From contig CALEFD010000091.1 of the NCBI GenBank assembly GCA_937876995.1, forward strand, positions 1 through 48,444: a stretch of 48,444 bases of DNA, given 5' to 3'. The notes under the pieces are model-generated. The model made no database searches and was not told the origin of the DNA. It saw only the letters and a program-made list of their open reading frames with translations. Both the position numbers and the translations under genes were made by a program. How positions within the stretch are numbered: position 1 is the first letter of the stretch; each line of letters begins with the position of its first letter. This DNA is from an uncultured Bacteroidales bacterium (GTDB lineage: Bacteria; Bacteroidota; Bacteroidia; Bacteroidales; Bacteroidaceae). This document shows, in pieces, positions 1-7,715 of this stretch.

Positions 1-318
1 ATAATTACGATTATCTACCACAAAACTATCAACATCGTCACCCTTTTCGCCAGCAAAAGAATCGGAATCTTTAAGAGCATTTGAAACAGACTTTTGCAAA
101 TCTACATCTGCGCTCAAAAACGCATCCAAAAGAGTTTCCATTCTACTCTTCACCTCTTTATCGGTCCCGGACAATGGCACTTCATCTTTTTGAGACAGAT
201 AATCCGATATATAATCTGCACTACAAACTGTCTGCAAAGCATTCATCTCACCCTGTTCATACTTATCTAAGAAAGCATCAACAAGCTGCATGGTCCTATC
301 TGTAGTGTTTTCCGCCAT
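1..318 (-). CDS. Partial conserved hypothetical protein (N-terminal 106 residues)
   Basis: This frame opens with ATG at 318 and stays open to the window edge, so the C-terminus is missing. The protein begins MAENTTDRTMQLVDAFLDKY and is acidic and helical-looking (DAFLDKYEQGEMNAL, then EVKSRMETLLDAFLSADVD). There is no signal peptide or membrane segment. It starts just after the lptE stop (lptE ends at 320), so the two are co-transcribed. From memory, Bacteroides genomes carry an unnamed gene at this place between lptE and secG; secG itself would lie outside the window. No function can be assigned. Confidence 0.75.
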   Translation of the reverse strand, partial: MAENTTDRTMQLVDAFLDKYEQGEMNALQTVCSADYISDYLSQKDEVPLSGTDKEVKSRMETLLDAFLSADVDLQKSVSNALKDSDSFAGEKGDDVDSFVVDNRNY

Positions 319-319
319 A

Positions 320-829
320 TTACCAATTGGCTACTGTAGCATTAAATATCTGATCCACTATATCGTCTATCATCTGCTGAACCAGTTCTTCCTGAACTGC
401 AGAGAGTTGCTGGCTTGAATCATATTCTCTGGTTGCAGAGAAAGTACGATCAAAATCTTCTTCTCTATTCTTAGTATTGGTAAATTTCACCTTTACGGTC
501 ATTTTTAATTGAACCATAGATGAATAACCATCTGCCGATATAGATTTATTTGTCTGGTCGTAAGAAGTTATTTCGCCCGAAATCTGCAAATCTCCATCTC
601 TCTTAACCTGACGAAGTTTTGTTTGGCGTACATAAATATCGCTCAATGAATTGTTGAACATAGAGGCCATAGGTCCCCACTGATACGAAGCTCTGTTTGC
701 AAAAGGATCAAGCGTAATGGTCTTTATAACATTATAATCTATTGATGCACCATTCAATTTATATGAAATGGTACAAGCAGTTGTACAAACCAATACAGCA
801 AATATTACAAAAACGTTCTTTAGCTTCAT
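320..829 (-). CDS. lptE: LptE-like outer-membrane LPS-assembly lipoprotein
   Basis: This 169-residue protein starts MKLKNVFVIFAVLVC and has an SPII-like lipobox ending TTAC, so it is a lipoprotein. The rest matches the Bacteroidetes LptE pattern: an early YKLNGASIDY segment, KTITLDPFANRAS, a QTKLRQV segment and GDLQISGEITSYD. LptE plugs the LptD barrel and helps deliver lipopolysaccharide to the outer surface. An in-frame TTG lies nine bases upstream, but the ATG at 829 sits one base after the stop of the sigma-54 regulator, which gives tight coupling without overlap. The position between a sigma-54 activator and a short unnamed gene is the usual one in Bacteroides as I remember it. Confidence 0.82.
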   Translation of the reverse strand: MKLKNVFVIFAVLVCTTACTISYKLNGASIDYNVIKTITLDPFANRASYQWGPMASMFNNSLSDIYVRQTKLRQVKRDGDLQISGEITSYDQTNKSISADGYSSMVQLKMTVKVKFTNTKNREEDFDRTFSATREYDSSQQLSAVQEELVQQMIDDIVDQIFNATVANW

Positions 830-830
830 A

Positions 831-2042
831 TTATTCAAGGTTATACTCTTTTATCTTTCTATAAAGCGTCCTCTCTGATATATTCAAATCTCTTGCAGCA
901 TCCTTGCGTTTTCCGCCATGCTTCTGCAATGCACGCTTAATCATATCTTTTTCCACTTCATTAAGCGACAACGATTCTTCTACATACTCTTCTGTATCTT
1001 GAATATCATCATCTGCACCATCTATGGTTATTTTTCTGGCAACCTGTTCTTTAGTGGTAATAATAGAAACCGGCTGATTTACAGATGGAGACTGTTCCAC
1101 AACAGTACCGGCAGAAAGTTTTTTTACCTGATCTTTCAAATCTGTAATATCTCTACGCATATCAAAAAGTACGCGGTAAAGTATCTCTCTTTCGTTTTCA
1201 AAAGAGTTCTCCTGACGCTGACCACCTGTCAAAACAAGCGACATATTTTCGCGTCTGTCTGGCAGATAACCCTTCAGCACTTCTGCCGTAACAACTCTTT
1301 GAGACTCCATTATGGAAATCTGTTCTGTTATATTTTTCAGTTGACGTACATTTCCCGGCCAATGATATGTAACAAGCAGATTTCTGGCATCATCGGTAAG
1401 CTGTATTGCCGGCATCTGATACTTTTCTGCACTATCGGCCGCAAATTTGCGGAACAGCAATGCAATATCCTGCGGGCGTTCTCTTAATGAAGGTACTTTA
1501 ATAGGAATAGTACATAATCTGTAGTATAAATCTTCGCGGAAACGTCCCTGCTCTATAGCCTTTTGCAAATCCACGTTTGTGGCAGCTACTACTCGTACAT
1601 TTGTCTTTTCCACTTTTGAAGAGCCCACCTTTATAAATTCTCCCGATTCAAGTACACGCAACAATCTGGCTTGGGTAGCCAATGGCATCTCTGCAACTTC
1701 ATCAAGAAATATTGTACCACCATCAGCTTCGGCAAAATAGCCGTTTCTGTCATTCACAGCACCGGTAAACGCTCCCTTTTCGTGACCAAAAAGTTCTGAA
1801 TCTATAGTTCCTTCAGGTATAGCACCACAGTTCACTGCAAGATATTTCTTTGTCTTGCGCAGACTGTTTTCGTGGATTATTTTTGGGAATATATCTTTAC
1901 CCGCTCCACTTTCACCTGTTATAAGCACAGACAAATCTGTTGGCGCAACCTGTATTGCCACGTCAATAGCTCTATTCAGTTCAGGAGCATTTCCTATCAA
2001 GCGAAAACGCTGCTTCATTCTCTGTACTTCTTCAACATTCAT
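831..2042 (-). CDS. Sigma-54-dependent transcriptional activator without receiver domain
   Basis: This 403-residue AAA+ enhancer-binding protein has Walker A at about 43-50 (GESGAGKD), the sigma-54 contact loop GAFTGA at 90-95 and Walker B at about 109-116 (GGTIFLDE). FREDLYYRL and WPGNVRQLKN follow. A Fis-type helix-turn-helix closes the protein (KRKDAARDLNISERTLYRKI). The AAA+ domain begins almost at residue 15, so there is no N-terminal receiver, GAF or PAS domain, and activity must be set by partner proteins or by expression. A stretch at about 270-345 between the AAA+ and Fis parts is low in motifs. It is translated just ahead of lptE, which suggests an envelope link. Its DNA targets are unknown. 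Confidence 0.9.
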   Translation of the reverse strand: MNVEEVQRMKQRFRLIGNAPELNRAIDVAIQVAPTDLSVLITGESGAGKDIFPKIIHENSLRKTKKYLAVNCGAIPEGTIDSELFGHEKGAFTGAVNDRNGYFAEADGGTIFLDEVAEMPLATQARLLRVLESGEFIKVGSSKVEKTNVRVVAATNVDLQKAIEQGRFREDLYYRLCTIPIKVPSLRERPQDIALLFRKFAADSAEKYQMPAIQLTDDARNLLVTYHWPGNVRQLKNITEQISIMESQRVVTAEVLKGYLPDRRENMSLVLTGGQRQENSFENEREILYRVLFDMRRDITDLKDQVKKLSAGTVVEQSPSVNQPVSIITTKEQVARKITIDGADDDIQDTEEYVEESLSLNEVEKDMIKRALQKHGGKRKDAARDLNISERTLYRKIKEYNLE

Positions 2043-2065
2043 AACCTTACCTCTGAAAAACTATG

Positions 2066-2073
2066 CAAAATTA
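2066..2073 (-). promoter_or_regulatory. Possible -7 element for the sigma-54 activator operon
   Basis: On the minus strand the eight bases read TAATTTTG, fitting the Bacteroidetes TAnnTTTG element, 23 bases before the ATG at 2042. I see no TTTG at the expected spacing upstream, so support is weak. Confidence 0.35.
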
Positions 2074-2114
2074 CTCATTTTTACAGAATTCCCGCCACCA
2101 CACCACATAAAATT

Positions 2115-2144
2115 GAGTCGGAGTATATCAATACACTCCGACTC
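2115..2144 (-). terminator. Palindromic terminator-like repeat, copy 1
   Basis: The arms GAGTCGGAGTATAT and ATACACTCCGACTC (2115-2128 and 2131-2144) pair over 13 of 14 positions around a two-base spacer. On the minus strand the hairpin is followed by a short T-rich run (AATTTTATG), and it lies 29 bases past the stop of the BspA-like gene. A near-identical hairpin at 5031-5060 shares the flanks CACCACATAAAA and CTATTA. It probably ends the BspA-like transcript, but the flank similarity shows it is also a dispersed repeat. Confidence 0.6.
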
Positions 2145-2172
2145 AGTCTATTATACATGCTCTATCTGATGA

Positions 2173-4728
2173 TTATCTTATATACACCTTTCTACCATTT
2201 TGTATATAAATACCTTCTGATGGATTCAAAACACGCTGACCATTTAGATTGTAATACACAGGTTTAAGATTATTTGTTTGAATACTTCCTACACCACTTA
2301 AATCTGCTTCTACAACATTAAAGAAAGATTTCCAATATGCAGCAGAAGTGTAATCTGCTAGACTGCCAATAGGTACAGTTACAGAACATATATCAGTGTT
2401 AACACCTCTAAATGTAAGCCTTGAAGCTTTTGGAGGAGTAGTAGAGAAACTGATAATTTTTTCTATACCGCTACAATTATACAGTAGATAATTCTCCAAT
2501 TTAGTTACATTTTCACCTATAATTACAGTTGATAACCCGGATTGATTATTGAAAGGTGAATAACCTGCATCTTTAGAAGTATCAAAAGATAAATCACGTC
2601 CTATATAAACGCTCTCTAAAGGACAATCTGCGAATATTGGATAATTCATTAAATCTCCGAATTTATTACCTATAGTTAAAATCTCTGTACCATCTTCGAA
2701 ACGCAGATCCTTCAGTGATACGCATCCGGTAAATGCTTCGTTTGCAATATTTGTAACATTGGCTGGTAGCGTAATACTTTTTAGAGAGACACAATCTAAA
2801 AATGCATAATAGTTTATAGTTTTCAATGACTTTGGCAAAGTAATTCTTTCTAAATTTTCACAACCACTAAACACGTATGATTCTATAGTTAAAATATTGG
2901 CACGAACCTCAACTTCTTTTAAACCAACAATATTGCTAAAAGCATATTCCTTGATTACTTCCACTTCTTCCGGTATCACTAATTTTAATACTTCATCTCC
3001 TCCAACATAAAAATTGCCCACTATACTAAAAGGGTTAGACAAATTGTTACCAAACGAAATGCCACACCAATCTGAAACAGAACCTGTATAATTAACATAT
3101 TGCAAACCATCGCAACCTAAAAAAGCATCAGAACCTATTGACCGAATATTTTTTCCTAATGCAACATTAGTAAGACTTTTACATCCGCTAAAAGCACGTT
3201 CTCCTATTGAAGTAACACCATCTCCTAAATTAATACTAACGATATCAATACGATTATAAAATGCATCATTTGCCACCATATAAGTATGACCATCTATCGT
3301 ATTTGGTAATATAACATCAATATTCTCACCAAAATATGTCAACAATTCAATATTATTCTCATCAACAAAAAAGAAACAATCATCAAGACCTTTTATTTTA
3401 CTATCTTCTTCCTTAGAACATACATTCTTAGCATAGTACGCTATTCCGCCATTATCGCGACTTCCTACTACAACATCCAACGATGACTTATTAAAAATTT
3501 CATACAAATGATAACAACCGGCGAATGCATAATTCTCTATAGAAGCTACGCCTTCTTCTATTGTTACACTCAAAAGATTTGTACAATCCTGAAATGCAAA
3601 TTCTCCAACATTACCAACAGATTTCGGTATTGTAATTTTCATAAGGTTCGTACACGATTTAAAAGCGTACTTTCCTATGGAATTAACACCTTCTGAAATA
3701 ACAATTTCCACAAGTTCACTAACATTCGATTTCGGTTGCCATACATCTATCATCTCCATATCTGAAAGAAGTATTGGCGCTGCAAAAGCATAATTAGCAA
3801 TTTCATAGCTATATCCATTAACACTTTCTGGAAGTTTAATTGAGGTATCTTGTCCTGTATATGCCAATAAGGTTACATCATTATCTTCTATATAAAAAAG
3901 GAAATCACCTAACATTTTTAATTTACTATACCCCTCCTCAGTATATACATTTTGTGCATACAAAGCAACATTACCATAATCGTCAGATTGTTCAACAATA
4001 TTCAATGCAGATTTATTAAATATTTCATACAACTTTTCACACTCCATAAATGCTCCAGATCCTATTTCTTCTAATTTTGATGGTAATTCCAAACTAACTA
4101 AACTATACGAATTATAGAATGCCATCATTCCTATAGATTTTAAATTCTCTGATAAAATAACATTTTTCAAACCTCTACATATATAAAAGGCATAATCCTC
4201 TATACATGTTACACTTTCAGAAAATATTATACTAGTCAAATTCAGACATCCAGAGAATGCAGCGAATCCTACCGTTTCCACACCATACGGAATTATATAT
4301 TCACCCTCTTTACCTGCAGGATAACATACCAACTTTTTCTTGCTTTTATCAAATAACACTCCATCAATAGAAGAATACATTTGATTCTCATTATCAACTT
4401 CAATATTTTGCAATGAAAAACATTGTGTAAAAGCGTCATTACCTATAGCCGTAACACTATACGGGATTTTCACGTGAGTAATTATCCTACAATTTCTAAA
4501 TACATTATTACGCAATGAAACAACATCATATAAATCTCCATTAAAGCTAATATTTGAAGGTATATTCACTACAGCTTGTATAGCATCTGAATATCCACTG
4601 ACCTCAGCTGTTTTTGCTTCTTCTGATAATTCATAAAAAATACCATCCAATTCTACTCTCTCTGCATGTATAACCTCAAAAAAGCTAAACACTACCAACA
4701 AAAAGATTAATACAACTCTAAATCTCAT
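2173..4728 (-). CDS. BspA-like leucine-rich-repeat surface protein
   Basis: The chosen start gives 851 residues beginning MRFRVVLIFLLVVFSFFEV, a signal peptide that ends near HAERVELDGIFYEL. A longer frame starts at a TTG at 4842, but its extra 38 codons lie inside a structured leader and carry no signal sequence. The body is made of LRR_5/BspA-type repeats such as GVTSIGERAFSGCKSL, IGSDAFLGCDGL and VTNIANEAFTGCVSL. Two long segments (KSALNIVEQSDD and KSSLDVVVGSRD) are internal duplications. The C-terminus (YYNLNGQRV, then EGIYIQNGRKVYIR) is a common Bacteroidetes terminal tail. BspA proteins bind host or bacterial surfaces; the ligand here is unknown. Confidence 0.85.
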   Translation of the reverse strand: MRFRVVLIFLLVVFSFFEVIHAERVELDGIFYELSEEAKTAEVSGYSDAIQAVVNIPSNISFNGDLYDVVSLRNNVFRNCRIITHVKIPYSVTAIGNDAFTQCFSLQNIEVDNENQMYSSIDGVLFDKSKKKLVCYPAGKEGEYIIPYGVETVGFAAFSGCLNLTSIIFSESVTCIEDYAFYICRGLKNVILSENLKSIGMMAFYNSYSLVSLELPSKLEEIGSGAFMECEKLYEIFNKSALNIVEQSDDYGNVALYAQNVYTEEGYSKLKMLGDFLFYIEDNDVTLLAYTGQDTSIKLPESVNGYSYEIANYAFAAPILLSDMEMIDVWQPKSNVSELVEIVISEGVNSIGKYAFKSCTNLMKITIPKSVGNVGEFAFQDCTNLLSVTIEEGVASIENYAFAGCYHLYEIFNKSSLDVVVGSRDNGGIAYYAKNVCSKEEDSKIKGLDDCFFFVDENNIELLTYFGENIDVILPNTIDGHTYMVANDAFYNRIDIVSINLGDGVTSIGERAFSGCKSLTNVALGKNIRSIGSDAFLGCDGLQYVNYTGSVSDWCGISFGNNLSNPFSIVGNFYVGGDEVLKLVIPEEVEVIKEYAFSNIVGLKEVEVRANILTIESYVFSGCENLERITLPKSLKTINYYAFLDCVSLKSITLPANVTNIANEAFTGCVSLKDLRFEDGTEILTIGNKFGDLMNYPIFADCPLESVYIGRDLSFDTSKDAGYSPFNNQSGLSTVIIGENVTKLENYLLYNCSGIEKIISFSTTPPKASRLTFRGVNTDICSVTVPIGSLADYTSAAYWKSFFNVVEADLSGVGSIQTNNLKPVYYNLNGQRVLNPSEGIYIQNGRKVYIR

Positions 4729-4773
4729 AAGCAATAACATAAGCCTACAGCTCCTATAGGTAATTAGTAAGAC

Positions 4774-4861
4774 AAAAAAGAAGCGTGGAACTAAATGCCA
4801 TTCTTGAGTGTCGTTGAAAAATTTCCAGGTTTTCGTGAACAAGAATGAAGCACTACGCTTC
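4774..4861 (-). ncRNA. Structured leader/attenuator-like RNA element upstream of the BspA-like gene
   Basis: Reading the minus strand, an outer stem of 7 bp (GAAGCGT with ACGCTTC, 4855-4861/4780-4786) encloses an inner perfect 8-bp stem (CATTCTTG with CAAGAATG, 4840-4847/4799-4806) with a 33-nt loop. Asymmetric internal loops read AGTGCTT and GCATTTAGTTCC. Six T follow at once (4774-4779), so the element has the form of an intrinsic terminator 45 bases before the ATG. Because a gene follows, conditional termination is a reasonable inference. Its outer stem and internal loops resemble the 3' end of the ncRNA at 18389-18492. Confidence 0.55.
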
Positions 4862-4899
4862 TTATATCAAAAAAATATAACAGTCTATACTGTTGTTCG

Positions 4900-4907
4900 C
4901 AAAAATA
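4900..4907 (-). promoter_or_regulatory. -7 element for the BspA-like gene leader
   Basis: The minus strand reads TATTTTTG, a TAnnTTTG match, placing the transcript start near 4893 and giving a leader of about 165 nt. The leader opens with a small hairpin (AACAGT, four bases, ACTGTT; 4881-4896). A -33 TTTG at exact spacing is not visible. Confidence 0.45.
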
Positions 4908-5030
4908 ATAAACATTCTTAAGATTCCATAATTTATCAAACATTTTACTTCTCATACTTTTTCTAGTATAAGTGAGAGATACAAAAACTGATGTAGATAG
5001 ATATTATTTCTACCTACACCACATAAAAAT

Positions 5031-5060
5031 GAGTCGGAGCGTATCAATACGCCCCGACTC
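5031..5060 (-). terminator. Palindromic terminator-like repeat, copy 2
   Basis: The arms GAGTCGGAGCGTAT and ATACGCCCCGACTC form the same hairpin as at 2115-2144. One T-A pair has become C-G on both arms, a compensatory change that argues for a selected structure. On the minus strand it is followed by five T, so it can end transcripts of the operon finishing at 5220, although it lies 160 bases past that stop. Confidence 0.6.
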
Positions 5061-5079
5061 ACTCTATTAATTATTACAC

Positions 5080-5156
5080 AACTTCATCTCAGCTTAGTTC
5101 CATCTTAGTCCCAACTTGCTCCCTGCTTACTCCCGACTTAATCCCAGCTTGATTAT
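5080..5156. repeat. Degenerate 11-bp tandem repeat, seven units
   Basis: Units read AACTTCATCTC, AGCTTAGTTCC, ATCTTAGTCCC, AACTTGCTCCC, TGCTTACTCCC, GACTTAATCCC and AGCTTGATTAT, with consensus NNCTTANTCCC. The 11-bp period matches one DNA turn. Together with a 9-bp inverted repeat at 5168-5176/5212-5220 (AAACAGATA with TATCTGTTT), this fills the space between the palindrome and the gene ending at 5220. No gene is visible between 4862 and 5219. Confidence 0.7.
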
Positions 5157-5219
5157 TAACTAAAAACAAACAGATAACTATTTAAAAAACGAGATTATTA
5201 AATTTAAAACATATCTGTT

Positions 5220-5693
5220 TCATAGCTTAGTAATTTTGCAAATTAACGATTCTATCTTTACTATATAAATTCCCTTAGACAGAGGTTCTATACTAAAATA
5301 CAGCAAACCATTAGCATCCGTTTTGTGAGTAGATATAACTCTGCCATCTATACTTATCAACGAGACTAATTGATTTGATTTAGCACCGGATATACATACA
5401 ATATTATCATTTAGGATTATAGTAGGAATAACTGCATCTGTGCTTATTGAAGAAACAGATGTTTCCTTTTCAGTAAATGTAAACTTTGAGATACTTGATA
5501 ATGGATACTCCACTACTACACTCGTAGTAGTTAATATCATATCTGTTTCGGTATATTTAATTACAGGCTTTTCTAAAAATCCGAAACAAATCTGACTTCC
5601 ATCATTCTGGTGAATAATCAAAGTATTTTGTGCACTGATACGCAATGTTATTACACTTAAAAACAGAAAAACAAAACATCCTATTCTTCTCAT
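5220..5693 (-). CDS. Exported protein with C-terminal sorting-tail-like domain
   Basis: This 157-residue protein has a signal peptide (MRRIGCFVFLFLSVITLRIS, cut near AQN). After a short N-terminal part with IIHQNDGSQICFGFLEKP and a YPLSSISKFTFTE motif, residues of about 100-157 read like a Bacteroidetes secretion-tail beta domain (LVSLISIDGRVISTHKTDA, then SKGIYIVKIES). The FLEKP...ISKFTFTE pattern is common in small proteins of this phylum in which the tail directs secretion or anchoring. It is the last gene of the operon that starts at the putative ECF promoter at 8448-8476. Its molecular role is unknown. Confidence 0.7.
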   Translation of the reverse strand: MRRIGCFVFLFLSVITLRISAQNTLIIHQNDGSQICFGFLEKPVIKYTETDMILTTTSVVVEYPLSSISKFTFTEKETSVSSISTDAVIPTIILNDNIVCISGAKSNQLVSLISIDGRVISTHKTDANGLLYFSIEPLSKGIYIVKIESLICKITKL

Positions 5694-5763
5694 CTCCTAT
5701 TCAAATATATTGTCATTAACAATCCTTATAGCTCACACGACACATTTTTCAACATTTATTCTT

Positions 5764-6210
5764 TTATCGCTTTACAATAGTATATGTTACGTTTGTTTTA
5801 CAAGAGCCCTTACTATTTCTACACACTGCATAATAGTAAATATATGTTCCACCTGCATATCCAGCATGAGATTTATCAAATGTTGTTTTTGCTTTAGTAT
5901 GATCATAAATTCTCATCTCTTCACTTTTGCTTAAATCTTGCTCTGTAGGAGTAGCAGATGGTTTACTTGAATATGCTTTCCAATATACCTTACAACTCAT
6001 ATTTTCTCTATCGTCTCCTCCATTATTAAAGCGAAGTCGTATAGAAAATCCATCTGTATCTGTTGTTGTAAGGTATTTATCAAATGAAGGTGCGTCAACA
6101 GCACTATCAAAAACATCTTCATATTCAAAGTTTGGTTCACTTTTATCGCAAGATATAAAGGCGAATGAGAACAAACCAAACATAATGGTTAAGAAAATTA
6201 TCTTTTTCAT
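5764..6210 (-). CDS. Small lipoprotein of unknown function
   Basis: This 148-residue protein has a lipoprotein signal (MKKIIFLTIMFGLFSFAFIS then Cys21). The mature part is soluble, with DGFSIRLRFNNGGDDREN and a C-terminal stretch YAGGTYIYYYAVCRNSKGSC that looks like an Fn3/Ig-like edge strand. Two later cysteines near the C-terminus could form a disulfide. It lies 19 bases after the transglutaminase-like gene and probably shares its transcript. I do not recognise the family. Confidence 0.7.
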   Translation of the reverse strand: MKKIIFLTIMFGLFSFAFISCDKSEPNFEYEDVFDSAVDAPSFDKYLTTTDTDGFSIRLRFNNGGDDRENMSCKVYWKAYSSKPSATPTEQDLSKSEEMRIYDHTKAKTTFDKSHAGYAGGTYIYYYAVCRNSKGSCKTNVTYTIVKR

Positions 6211-6229
6211 ATCTAATTATACTTAGTTC

Positions 6230-7708
6230 CTAATCTAACAATATTACTTTTGCAGTTGCATTATTCTGACCTCTCATTGTTATACCTACAGGTGCACCTG
6301 ATAAGATTGTGGCATCTGTTATGAAAAACTTGGGACCATTATATGCAATATAATCACCATTGGGTTCTGTTTGAGTAAACTCAACAGCAGCAGCCAGATG
6401 ACCCGGATAATACACTAATATACATTGAAGTCCCAACAGGTCACGTACTATGCGAGTAATTAAGATTGAGCGATCTTCACAATCACAATATGGATAATAC
6501 AATGATTCCTCAGGGAAGAATGCTCTATCGTCACCCCATACCTTATCGTCATATTCATATACAAAGCCGGTCTGCACCCAATTCAGAATGTAATTTACAG
6601 ATTCTATCTGGCTAAGTCCACGAATAGCATCATTTAATGGTTTATACACTTGGCTTGCCACATCTGCCGGCATTGGCATATTAGCATACATTGCCCAACG
6701 GCTAACCACATTATCTCCTATTCTAGAAGTTGGATACGATGAATAAAAATCAAGTCTGTTCTTATTTGCTTTCATATTTACAACGACCTCATTACCTATG
6801 GAAGATTTGTGGTCAGTACCGTCAGTTTTATAAACATCAAACAATGGTTCCTTATTAATAATCAATGACAAGGAGTTCTCATTTGGAAACTGCGCCTGAC
6901 ATATTTTAAGTTTGGCTGGCAACATATCTAAACCATAATAGTTTTCTCCATCTATATAAAAATAGGATACATCATATATAAGATGTTTGCTTGCATATAG
7001 CAAATACAATTTATTTCCATCTGAGCCTAATCTCATTTTGTAACCTGACTGCATATATAGATATGCCATAAAGATAGTAGCTTCATTACACTTCATACCA
7101 TAGGCTGTTTCGCTAACTTTTTCCAAAAGTTTAAGATATGCCCAATCGCATAGTTGGTATTTATCACGCAAATTCAAACAATCAACAATAGTGTTATTAT
7201 TGTTCTCGTTTGCGCATTGTCGGAATGCATTCGCAACATCAGATTCACTAATACCGGTCAATCTAATTTTCTGCTCTTGGTCAAATCTAACGCTTACGGG
7301 AGTTCCATATAGAACAGTCTCTACATACGATTCCACTACTACAGGCACCTCTTCTATTGGTTCCACCGGTTGGGGTTGCGGAATAACAGGAAGTGGCTCT
7401 ACAATCTCATCAATCTTTATAGGAGTTGGCTCAACAGGAATGGGAATCTTTTTATCTTCCGGGATTACTACCGGAGGCGTTTTATCGTCCTTAGGTAGAG
7501 GTTCCGGTTTCTGCTCTTTAAATTCCTTCCAAGGGTTTTCTACAAATGTAGCATAGTCCTCCATTATTTGATTTCGAAATGTATCAAAATCTTCATGAAT
7601 AGCTTGTCTCCACTCGTCAAATGCGGATTTCTGCTTATTATTGTTTTGAGCATGGCACTCAAGCACCATGCTCAATACCATGCCCAAAAGAATTAGAATA
7701 CGTTTCAT
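6230..7708 (-). CDS. Exported transglutaminase-like (papain-fold) protein with proline-rich stalk
   Basis: This 492-residue protein has a signal peptide (cut near HAQ, residue 21) and a helical segment with EWRQAIHEDFDTFRNQ. A proline-rich linker follows at about 68-123 (PEPLPKDDKTPP, PQPQPVEPIEE). The C-terminal third carries a likely Cys-His-Asp triad: Cys410 in DCEDRSILI, His437 in YPGHLAAAVEF and Asp465 in ITDAT. That order is typical of transglutaminase-like cysteine peptidases and crosslinkers. The stalk could let the domain reach through the periplasm or cell wall. It follows the 229-residue gene after seven bases, behind the ECF-type promoter. Whether it cleaves or crosslinks cannot be told. 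Confidence 0.75.
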   Translation of the reverse strand: MKRILILLGMVLSMVLECHAQNNNKQKSAFDEWRQAIHEDFDTFRNQIMEDYATFVENPWKEFKEQKPEPLPKDDKTPPVVIPEDKKIPIPVEPTPIKIDEIVEPLPVIPQPQPVEPIEEVPVVVESYVETVLYGTPVSVRFDQEQKIRLTGISESDVANAFRQCANENNNNTIVDCLNLRDKYQLCDWAYLKLLEKVSETAYGMKCNEATIFMAYLYMQSGYKMRLGSDGNKLYLLYASKHLIYDVSYFYIDGENYYGLDMLPAKLKICQAQFPNENSLSLIINKEPLFDVYKTDGTDHKSSIGNEVVVNMKANKNRLDFYSSYPTSRIGDNVVSRWAMYANMPMPADVASQVYKPLNDAIRGLSQIESVNYILNWVQTGFVYEYDDKVWGDDRAFFPEESLYYPYCDCEDRSILITRIVRDLLGLQCILVYYPGHLAAAVEFTQTEPNGDYIAYNGPKFFITDATILSGAPVGITMRGQNNATAKVILLD

Positions 7709-7715
7709 ATCTTAA

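Noticed and set aside
918..1487. Long open frame on the plus strand inside the sigma-54 gene
   Set aside because: It is antisense to a gene with clear AAA+ and Fis motifs, and its product is low-complexity Phe/Ile/Cys-rich.
4729..4842. Longer BspA-like protein starting at TTG 4842
   Set aside because: The added part lies in the paired leader and is not a signal peptide, whereas ATG at 4728 starts a typical one.
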